From a virus: a stretch of 36,254 nucleotides of DNA. The notes below the pieces were generated by a model. The model had not been told where the DNA came from. It worked only from the letters and a program-made list of their open reading frames with translations, and searched no databases. Below, in pieces: positions 30,070 through 36,254 of the stretch. The stretch is taken from positions 1 through 36,254 of IMG/VR virus record IMGVR_UViG_3300028581_000116, one strand, 5' to 3'. The stretch's first letter is position 1. Every line of letters begins with the position of its first letter. The position numbers were made by a program, and so were the translations under genes.

Positions 30070-31455
30070 ATGGAATCAGAAGAAAATGAAAAACATGAAT
30101 CTTATTTGCGGTTTTTTCATATAGATGTAGAAGTTGGTCTAAATAAAAATTTAGATAGGACAAGTCTGCTTTTATTTTCAGTGATAAATGGACTTGATCA
30201 TTGTAAAAAACACTGTACCGCAAGTAATGCTTATTTGGCATCCTGTCTCGATGTCATTCCTAACACAATAAGCGCCTCTCTTTCTTCTTTAATAAAACAA
30301 GAGTATGTAGAATTAATTCATTTTGATGGAAAAACAAGGACAATTAGAATTAATCCTAATTACAAAACAATCCATAAAAACATCAAAGACGAATCTGATC
30401 TTAGAATTTCTTGTTGTAGAAAGGGAAGTAGGCTGCCTAATGCAAATGACTTAGGCAGAAATAGCGCACAGGAAAGTAGGCAGCCTAATGCGGATGACTT
30501 AGGCAGCCTAATGCGGATGAATGAGCATATAAAAGACATAGAAGATAAAAAAAATAGTGTAAGTCACTCCGTGATAAGTGGGAACTTCGTTCCCACGAAA
30601 AAAAGAATAATAATCCTATCAAAGAGAGAAATAATAAAAAGAGACAAAACAAACCTTGTTCCTGTTTTTAGAAAAGAAAAGAAACAACCACCTCTTGTTG
30701 TTTCTTCTGCTGTCCAAGAAGTGATTGATTACTGGAAAAGTTTCGGTTTTAAAGTACCCAAAGAATCTACAAAAGGTTTTAGAGATGCTGTAAAAGACAT
30801 AAATAATGTTTTGAACGGAACAAGGTTCACTGACTACACAGAACCAACTTTTAAACCTTACACTAATCAAAAATATTCCGTAAAAGACATTAAGTCTGCC
30901 ATTGATTTTCACAAATCTAGAAGAAAAAACATAAACTATTTACCGACTAATAAGGATTATTTAGAAAGCATAACCTTGTCTAACTTCTTTTTTAATCGGT
31001 ATTCTACCATAGAAGAAACAAAAAGTGAATTCCTGATCTGCATTGCCCAACCTCTTGTTAAAACAACCAATAATAGTAAGCTTTTATTAAAAGATGATTT
31101 GCCAAATGTTACGAAGCTGCTAACAGATTGGTACAAAAAAACCTTTTCTTACAAGATAAACGGAAGTTATTCTATGAGAGACCGGAACGTAATCATACGT
31201 TCTGGTCTAAAGTTAAAAGCTTTTTCGGAAACAAACAAAGACAAGTTAACCATCAATGAGGAACATTGTCGCATGTACCGGATTACAAATGATCCTGTTC
31301 TATATCTTGCAAAAGCTTTGATTCATTTTTGGGATAATGAAATAAGCAGAAATGGTGGTTTATTAGAAAAGTTTGAAATAAACTTCCTTGCTTCGGAAAA
31401 TCTTCTGACTACAAAATTTCCGAAGTTTCTAAAAGAAGAAAAAGCAATGCGGTAA
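30070..31455 (+). CDS. Replication initiator with winged-helix N-terminus and internal iterons
   Basis: 461 residues. ATG 30070 is preferred because GAGGT (30060-30064) sits 5 nt upstream; ATG 30058 would overlap the preceding stop. Residues 25-105 or so (LLLFSVINGLDH...NAYLASCLDVIPNTISASLSSLIKQEYVEL) are a winged helix as in phage replication proteins. A low-conservation linker (about 115-165) is coded by three DNA repeats. The C-terminal half is helical and basic. The layout matches lambda O, where origin iterons lie within the initiator gene. Neighbours (primase, DnaB-like helicase) agree. Confidence 0.68.
   Translation: MESEENEKHESYLRFFHIDVEVGLNKNLDRTSLLLFSVINGLDHCKKHCTASNAYLASCLDVIPNTISASLSSLIKQEYVELIHFDGKTRTIRINPNYKTIHKNIKDESDLRISCCRKGSRLPNANDLGRNSAQESRQPNADDLGSLMRMNEHIKDIEDKKNSVSHSVISGNFVPTKKRIIILSKREIIKRDKTNLVPVFRKEKKQPPLVVSSAVQEVIDYWKSFGFKVPKESTKGFRDAVKDINNVLNGTRFTDYTEPTFKPYTNQKYSVKDIKSAIDFHKSRRKNINYLPTNKDYLESITLSNFFFNRYSTIEETKSEFLICIAQPLVKTTNNSKLLLKDDLPNVTKLLTDWYKKTFSYKINGSYSMRDRNVIIRSGLKLKAFSETNKDKLTINEEHCRMYRITNDPVLYLAKALIHFWDNEISRNGGLLEKFEINFLASENLLTTKFPKFLKEEKAMR
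30429..30520. repeat. Three iterons, probable replication origin
   Basis: TAGGCWGCCTAATGC followed by RRATGA occurs at 30429, 30477 and 30500. Copies 2 and 3 are identical over 21 bp. Spacings of 48 and 23 bp mean the third copy is read in another frame, so conservation is at DNA level. TAGGC-W-GCCTA is itself palindromic. An A-rich segment follows at 30530-30560. Confidence 0.65.
30578..30596. repeat. Perfect hairpin next to the iterons
   Basis: GTGGGAAC-TTC-GTTCCCAC, 8-bp arms, then an A run. It lies inside the initiator gene just past the AT-rich segment, and may be part of the origin. Confidence 0.6.
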
Positions 31456-31478
31456 AATTGACGGTAGCCGCACGATCT
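31456..31478 (+). ncRNA. Second-type intergenic hairpin, copy 2
   Basis: Starts directly after the initiator stop codon. 22 of 23 bases equal 20360-20382. Together with the end of the gene it forms TGCGG/CCGCA. A second hairpin (GTCTTTCTTC/GAAGGAAGAC, 31491-31528) follows before the helicase gene. Confidence 0.6.
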
Positions 31479-31559
31479 ATTTTAAGACGAGTCTTTCTTC
31501 ATAAACAAGATTTAAATTGAAGGAAGACACTACTCCCGACGTTACAGAGAGGATTTAGA

Positions 31560-34295
31560 ATGACAATCAAGCGCACTTTGATAGATTCAACGATAGAAGA
31601 ACAAATTGTCACCGGAATGATCACTTCAACCAAATTCTTAACAGAAATAAAACCTTTATATACTCCAGACAGCTTCCAAAGTTTCATTGCTAAATATGTA
31701 GGAGCATGGTGCATTGATTATTTTGAACAATACGAAGAAGCTCCGGGAAAATGTATTGAAGATATTTATAATATAGAATCCGAACATTTAGGTCCTGAAA
31801 ATAAAGAACTTATTGGGATATACCTGTCTAAAATAAGTAAAAGATACGAAAAAAGTGGTGAAATCAATATTGACTATGTTCAAGACAATGCTTTTAGGTT
31901 TTTTAAGAAACGGGCATTGGAGATTGATTCTGTCAAAATGCAAAGTCTTCTTGTTATGGATAGAGTAGAAGAAGCGGAAGAAATAATGACCGGTTATAAA
32001 AAAATAACCATAGGAACAGAAGGTTTTTGTTCTCCTTTTGAACCAAGAAAAATAATGGATGTCTTTTTTGATGATGACCGGGATTATTTGAAATTGAATG
32101 GTGCTTTAGGAGAATTAATCGGTAAAATAGAACGTGGTTGGACTGTGGCTCTAACGGCTCCTTTCAAAACCGGAAAATGCCTTATTAAAGGTTCTTTAAT
32201 TACAATGTCTGATGGGGCTATAAAACCTATAGAAACAATTATTAAAAATAAAGATTTCACTGTGAGCAAAAATGAACATGATAATTTTGTTTTTAATAAG
32301 GTTTTAGATGTTGTAAAACAAGGTGTTAAATGGGTTTATCAAGTGAAAACCCGAACAGGTCGAGAAACAGAAGTAACCATAGATCATCCTTTTTATTCTT
32401 CTAAAGGATGGTTGCCACTAAGTCAATTATTTGTAGGGAACCATATAGCAGTTCCTAGAAGATACCCTATTTTAGGAACAAAAAGATACCCCGAATATAG
32501 ATTAAAAATACTGGCTTATTTAATTGCAGAAGGGTGTTTTCGAAGTAATGGTAGTTATACGTTTACTAATAAATGTAGCAGAATACAAAAAGATTTTAAA
32601 AACTGTATTAAAATGATGGGAGACAAAATAACGCAAGAATCGGAAATGACTGTGCGGGTTATTTGTGAAGAAGAAGGCAGAGGACGTGTTGGGGGATCCA
32701 ACACAAGAAAATGGATCACAAGTTTAGGGCTGCATCAAAAATTATCAAAAGAAAAAACAATTCCGGATTTCGTATTCCAATTAAACAACCAAATGCTTTC
32801 TGTTTTTTTATCTGTTTTGTTCACTTGTGACGGGTCTGTTTTCCAAGTTAAAAATAATATTGCCGTTAGTTATTCCTCAGCAAGCAAAAAACTTGTATAT
32901 CAAGTACAGCATCTTTTGTTACGATTTGGAATAATAGGAGCAATACAAAAAAATATTTTCAAAGGGTTCTATTCTTGGGAATTAGAATTTCAAGACACTA
33001 TTAACGTAAATAGATATTTATCAGAAATTGGTTTTTTATTTGAAAAACAAGAAAGGGCGGAAAACATAATAAAAAATCTAAATAAAAAAAGATGTGCTAA
33101 GAGCAACATTGAAGCTATTCCTTTTGAAGTTATTAAAGAAATAATTCCTTATGAATTACGATGGAAATCCAATGCTGTAGGACAGTCTTTTAAAAAGAAG
33201 GGAAAAATTAGTCGATCACGATTATCTCAAATTACGGTTTGTTATCCTGATAATGAAAAACTTCAAAATTTATTAACTGATGATATTTTATGGGATGAAA
33301 TTGTAGAAATTACTTGCATAGGTGAAAAAGAAACCTATGATTTAGTAATAGAAAATAATCATAATTTCATTTCTAATGACATCATTGTTCATAATTCTTG
33401 GTTTCTGTTAGAAGTAGCAGTGCAAGCCTATTTCAAAAAATTCAAATCCCTCATTGTTTCCTTAGAAATGTCTGAAAAATATGTAAATGATAGGCTACTT
33501 AAAAGGCTAACAGCTCTGGGAAATAGGGAATCTGAAGAAACTTGTACCTATCCCGTTTTTGATTGTTTATATAACCAAGACAATTCCTGTGAACGAAAAG
33601 AAAGAACCAACCGAATAAATCTTAAAAGAAATGGTGTTGTTCCTCATTATGATGTAGATATGGAATACCGTCCTTGCACATATTGCCGAGAACAAGGATT
33701 GAAAGATTACAAAGTGGAAACATGGTTTGAAAGCATAGGTAAGCGGCAATATAAACAACCGATTGTTAAAAAAGAAATAGATGCCATTCAAAAAATGTAT
33801 GGAGATGGCATACAAATAAAAACATACCCTCGATTTTCCGCAAGTTTGCATGATATTGAGACCCATTTACATAAATTAGAGCAGAAATTGGAATTCATCC
33901 CTGATATTATTCTTATTGACTATGTTGATATTTTAAAACCTCTTTCAAAAAAAGAATCATATATGCAAATTGATGATACTTGGAAAGAAGCAGTAGCAAT
34001 GGCTCAAAAACATCATTGTACATTATTCACAGTAGGACAGGTTAATAGAGGAGGTTTAGGAAAACCAGATGTTGATGACAGAGATTCTTCGGGTTGGATA
34101 GGTAAATTAGCTCATGTAGATGTACAATTAACTCTTAGCCGACCCTCTGAAGATAAAAGAGCAGGCACAGCTCGGGTTGCTGTTACTGAGCATCGGTATA
34201 AAGCTTTTGATAGAGCAAAACAGGCTTTGATACTTCAGCAATTAGATATTGGTCAATTTGCTTTAGACAGTGAAATAATATGGAGAAACTTATGA
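31560..34295 (+). CDS. DnaB-like replicative helicase interrupted by an intein
   Basis: 911 residues, of which 505 remain after removing the intein (residues 207-612). N-terminal helical domain of about 150 residues, then the RecA core: P-loop TAPFKTGK-[intein]-SW, LIVSLEMSEKYVNDRL, Walker B IILIDYVDIL, and FTVGQVNRG. Between the P-loop and Walker B is an unusual insert with at least six cysteines (CTYPVFDC...C...CTYC), probably a zinc-binding domain. The replicative helicase unwinds DNA at the fork with the primase upstream. The intein is a typical insertion at an invariant active-site motif. Confidence 0.88.
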   Translation: MTIKRTLIDSTIEEQIVTGMITSTKFLTEIKPLYTPDSFQSFIAKYVGAWCIDYFEQYEEAPGKCIEDIYNIESEHLGPENKELIGIYLSKISKRYEKSGEINIDYVQDNAFRFFKKRALEIDSVKMQSLLVMDRVEEAEEIMTGYKKITIGTEGFCSPFEPRKIMDVFFDDDRDYLKLNGALGELIGKIERGWTVALTAPFKTGKCLIKGSLITMSDGAIKPIETIIKNKDFTVSKNEHDNFVFNKVLDVVKQGVKWVYQVKTRTGRETEVTIDHPFYSSKGWLPLSQLFVGNHIAVPRRYPILGTKRYPEYRLKILAYLIAEGCFRSNGSYTFTNKCSRIQKDFKNCIKMMGDKITQESEMTVRVICEEEGRGRVGGSNTRKWITSLGLHQKLSKEKTIPDFVFQLNNQMLSVFLSVLFTCDGSVFQVKNNIAVSYSSASKKLVYQVQHLLLRFGIIGAIQKNIFKGFYSWELEFQDTINVNRYLSEIGFLFEKQERAENIIKNLNKKRCAKSNIEAIPFEVIKEIIPYELRWKSNAVGQSFKKKGKISRSRLSQITVCYPDNEKLQNLLTDDILWDEIVEITCIGEKETYDLVIENNHNFISNDIIVHNSWFLLEVAVQAYFKKFKSLIVSLEMSEKYVNDRLLKRLTALGNRESEETCTYPVFDCLYNQDNSCERKERTNRINLKRNGVVPHYDVDMEYRPCTYCREQGLKDYKVETWFESIGKRQYKQPIVKKEIDAIQKMYGDGIQIKTYPRFSASLHDIETHLHKLEQKLEFIPDIILIDYVDILKPLSKKESYMQIDDTWKEAVAMAQKHHCTLFTVGQVNRGGLGKPDVDDRDSSGWIGKLAHVDVQLTLSRPSEDKRAGTARVAVTEHRYKAFDRAKQALILQQLDIGQFALDSEIIWRNL
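32178..33395 (+). mobile_element. Intein with LAGLIDADG homing endonuclease in the helicase P-loop
   Basis: 406 residues, Cys1 (helicase residue 207) to HN at the C-terminus with Ser as +1. Block A CLIKGSLITMSDG, block B VTIDHPFYSSKGW (TxxH), block F/G ETYDLVIENNHNFIS...VHN. Endonuclease motifs: ILAYLIAEG and LSVLFTCDG, both retaining the acidic residue, so it may still be active. Insertion is between Lys and Ser of the P-loop GK-S, a known DnaB intein site type. The sequence is more AT-rich than its host gene, consistent with transfer. Confidence 0.93.
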
Positions 34296-34741
34296 AAGAA
34301 GGAAACATGAATAATTGGACAAGTGTATTAAATGGTTGGTCATGTGATAGTCGGTTTTTTCAATATCTACCAAATAATCTGGATAGAGCTGCAAAAAGAA
34401 AAATGACAATCAATTATTTTGAATTGGTAAAAAGAAAAGAGCAAAAGGAATTGGAATTAGAGAAGAAAGGAACTCCATTAAAACATCATTTAACCATACT
34501 GAAAGAAAGATTAGAAGAAGCCCCTTTACATATGCAAAACGATGTGCTTTTTCAATGGATGGAGGAAAATAAATGGAGATATCCTAAACTAGCCAATATA
34601 GAAACTTCTTATTGGTTTAATCTGCTTAAAGCAGCACCAGGACAAATAAGCACTCTGTTTCCACATTACGAATCCGATGAAGAAAAAGAATATAAGGAGG
34701 AAGCAAAACATGAACAAGAAAGAGAAAATGTCCGAAGATAG
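34292..34741 (+). CDS. Hypothetical protein, perhaps helicase partner
   Basis: 149 residues if ATG 34292 (ATGA overlap with the helicase stop) is used; ATG 34307 after AAGGAAAC is an alternative. Highly charged helical protein (KRKEQKELELEKKG...ILKERLEEAP) with an acidic Lys/Glu tail. Position after DnaB suggests a loader or accessory factor, but no motif supports it. Confidence 0.6.
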   Translation: MKEGNMNNWTSVLNGWSCDSRFFQYLPNNLDRAAKRKMTINYFELVKRKEQKELELEKKGTPLKHHLTILKERLEEAPLHMQNDVLFQWMEENKWRYPKLANIETSYWFNLLKAAPGQISTLFPHYESDEEKEYKEEAKHEQERENVRR

Positions 34742-34928
34742 TTTTAGCACTTTAAAACAAGCATTGATTCCGGTTATTGATGATTTAAAAACTTTAATTG
34801 GAAAAGTAGCACCAGATGACGAAAGAGTTTTGAATAAAAGCATAAACACCCTCAAAATCATTGCTGCATCTGCTTATGCTATGGAGAAACAGAATGCCGA
34901 CTCTGCACAAGAAAAGACCGCAGGATAA
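34710..34928 (+). CDS. Small helical protein
   Basis: 72 residues from ATG 34710 after AAGGAGGAAGCAAAAC. STLKQALIPVIDDLKTLIGK...NKSINTLKIIAASAYAME suggests two helices. Overlaps the genes on both sides. No family recognised. Confidence 0.55.
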   Translation: MNKKEKMSEDSFSTLKQALIPVIDDLKTLIGKVAPDDERVLNKSINTLKIIAASAYAMEKQNADSAQEKTAG

Positions 34929-35103
34929 AGCTTCACAAAGAGCTTGGGACTATGTTGTTGCTAAACATGGAGTTCCAGACAGTATTGTTTTTATTGCTTC
35001 ATGCTGTGCTCCAGGTTATTGGTCAGTAAAAGTCAATGATAAGCTCATTTCTATCTTTCCCAAGGAAATGAGGGATTTTGGTAAAAAATTGGAAAAAAAT
35101 TAA
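34894..35103 (+). CDS. Small hypothetical protein
   Basis: 69 residues from ATG 34894 after GGAGAAACAGA. Basic, with FIASCCAPGYWSVKVNDKL. Overlaps the preceding gene by 35 nt. No family recognised. Confidence 0.5.
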   Translation: MPTLHKKRPQDKASQRAWDYVVAKHGVPDSIVFIASCCAPGYWSVKVNDKLISIFPKEMRDFGKKLEKN

Positions 35104-35150
35104 ATTTCATCCACGAAACAAGAAGTCTAAAACTCAGGAGGAGGAAGAAG

Positions 35151-35732
35151 ATGGGAAGTAAAGAAGATTTCTATAAAGAAGCAGGGATAATCAAGAGAGC
35201 AGGTAAAGAAAAGTTTATGGAGTATCTGGAATCAACAGATTTCTTCCAAGCACCAGCATCAACGATGTTTCATGGTGCTTATGAGAAAGGATTAATCCAT
35301 CACAGTCTCAGTGTTCTTGACATTGCCAGAGAACTGAATGAAACATTCGATCTTAATTTTGAACCGGAAACAATCGCTATCTGTACCTTGTTTCATGATG
35401 TCTGCAAAGCAAACTATTATGTAAAAGAAATCAGGAACAAGAAGATTGACGGTAAATGGCATGAAGTAGAAGTCTGGGGAGTTAAAGAACAGCTTCCGTT
35501 AGGTCACGGAGAAAAATCTCTTTACATAATTTCCAAATATATGCAGTTATCGGATCAAGAAGCTCTTGCAATCAGATGGCATCTCGGAGCATCAGAACCT
35601 GGAACACACTTCAATTATCCTACAGGCTTTGCACAACGACAAGCTTTTAAAGAAAACAAACTGGTTGCTTTAGTTCATGTTGCCGATATGTCCGCATCAT
35701 ATCTCATTGATGCCTGGGAGGCAGAAAAATGA
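35151..35732 (+). CDS. HD-domain phosphohydrolase
   Basis: 193 residues, AGGAGGAGGAAG upstream. Metal-binding pattern of the HD superfamily: His51 in LIHHSLSV, FHDVCK (82-83), HGEKS, RWHLG and VHVADMSA. This family hydrolyses phosphate esters of nucleotides or nucleic acids; the substrate is unknown. Phages often carry one beside replication genes. Overlaps the next frame by ATGA. Confidence 0.8.
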   Translation: MGSKEDFYKEAGIIKRAGKEKFMEYLESTDFFQAPASTMFHGAYEKGLIHHSLSVLDIARELNETFDLNFEPETIAICTLFHDVCKANYYVKEIRNKKIDGKWHEVEVWGVKEQLPLGHGEKSLYIISKYMQLSDQEALAIRWHLGASEPGTHFNYPTGFAQRQAFKENKLVALVHVADMSASYLIDAWEAEK

Positions 35733-36254
35733 TTACGGTAAATAATGCCAATTGTTGTTTACAAGATGACGTTTTGTTTGTTGGAGAAGAATGTCCTAAA
35801 TGCCTGGGTCGTTCTTATTACCCGTTAAAGAAGTGGTTGAAACCTCTCCACTCTTTTGCGAGCATAAGGGAGGAAAGACATGAAGAACATAAGAAGCGGA
35901 ATTTACAGGCACAAATCATCAGAGAAGGGAACATACTCAGTGCTGATCGTCTTGATCCTATTGGTTTGCTTTCTACCGAAGAGTTTAAGCACAGGATCGC
36001 AGAACTTCAATCCCGTGAGTCGGCAGCAGCTTATGGAGATAGTGAAAGACAACCATCCCAACCCTGGCCTCGTAAAGGCGATAATACAAGTGGAGAGCAG
36101 GTGGCGACCAAATGCAGTATCTCCAAAAGGAGCCATTGGTTTGATGCAAGTCATGCCCTCTACTGCAAAGTGGCTGACTGGTTTCTCAAGAGAAGACTTA
36201 TTCTGTCCGGCAAAAAATATATTGGCGGGTATTGCAATCCTGAAGTATTATCAG
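35729..36254 (+). CDS. Open frame overlapping the transglycosylase gene (partial)
   Basis: ATG 35729 overlaps the HD gene stop (ATGA). The frame stays open for 175 codons to the window edge. The first 50 residues precede the transglycosylase and include CCLQDD and CPKC, suggesting a small zinc protein. The remaining part lies in another frame over the transglycosylase (EEFKHRIAELQSRESAAAYG). The first part is probably real; whether the overlap is coding is open. Confidence 0.45.
   Translation, partial: MITVNNANCCLQDDVLFVGEECPKCLGRSYYPLKKWLKPLHSFASIREERHEEHKKRNLQAQIIREGNILSADRLDPIGLLSTEEFKHRIAELQSRESAAAYGDSERQPSQPWPRKGDNTSGEQVATKCSISKRSHWFDASHALYCKVADWFLKRRLILSGKKYIGGYCNPEVLS
35880..36254 (+). 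CDS. Lytic transglycosylase (SLT domain), partial
   Basis: ATG 35880 after GGGAGGAAAGAC, runs off the right edge (125 residues visible). Residues 19-36 (YSVLIVLILLVCFLPKSL) form a signal sequence or anchor. Then VKAIIQVESRWRPNAVSPKGAIGLMQVMPSTA, the SLT core with catalytic Glu72 and the GLMQ motif. Cleaves peptidoglycan glycan strands; in phages used for entry or exit. Position next to early genes, far from the lysis region, is uncommon. It could be an entry enzyme or part of a virion. Confidence 0.85.
   Translation, partial: MKNIRSGIYRHKSSEKGTYSVLIVLILLVCFLPKSLSTGSQNFNPVSRQQLMEIVKDNHPNPGLVKAIIQVESRWRPNAVSPKGAIGLMQVMPSTAKWLTGFSREDLFCPAKNILAGIAILKYYQ

Overview
The window looks like part of a tailed, double-stranded DNA phage (free phage or prophage). 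On the left, a minus-strand head-morphogenesis block runs small terminase, large terminase, portal, prohead protease. On the right, a plus-strand early/replication block carries an SF2 helicase, ATP-dependent ligase, DnaG-like primase, replication initiator and DnaB-like helicase. Strong AGGAGG ribosome sites and sigma70-like TTGACA/TATAAT promoters fit a Firmicutes or proteobacterial host and argue against Bacteroidota. The host cannot be fixed further from sequence alone.

Layout. 1-9529 (minus): late operon. A five-gene sugar cassette (acyltransferase, DegT-type aminotransferase, three glycosyltransferase genes) is inserted between portal and protease, and the protease has its own promoter downstream of it. 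9530-13332: a control region of about 3.8 kb with almost no genes. It holds 48-bp direct repeats, perfect palindromes, a two-gene minus operon with its own promoter and terminator, an array of CCWWGG palindromes, a pyrimidine-rich stretch, and a promoter followed by a densely structured, probably non-coding RNA of about 500 nt. 13333-24671 (plus): more than 30 small, mostly unknown early genes, many cysteine-rich, with DUF2786-like, DUF932-like, RadC/JAB and DnaJ-zinc-like proteins among them. 24750-35103 (plus): replication genes. 35151-36254: an HD hydrolase, then a lytic transglycosylase whose start lies inside another long open frame.

The most notable discovery candidate is an RNA element present in eight clear copies and one diverged copy between early genes (14050-23668). 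Each copy fills almost the whole gap from the upstream stop codon to the downstream ribosome site. It has a GCA/TGC outer clamp, a variable first hairpin usually capped by a GNRA tetraloop, a conserved GTAATGC linker, and a second hairpin with the 8-nt loop TYCCMAGY. Stems covary, and the loop YCC covaries with an upstream GGR (GGG with CCC in five copies, GGA with TCC in three), which suggests a pseudoknot. I do not recognise it as a named RNA class.

Other notable items are a LAGLIDADG-type intein inserted in the P-loop of the DnaB-like helicase, a lambda-O-like origin (iterons inside the initiator gene), a nested in-frame start with a strong ribosome site for a scaffold protein inside the protease gene, and a frameshifted partial duplication of the SF2 helicase.
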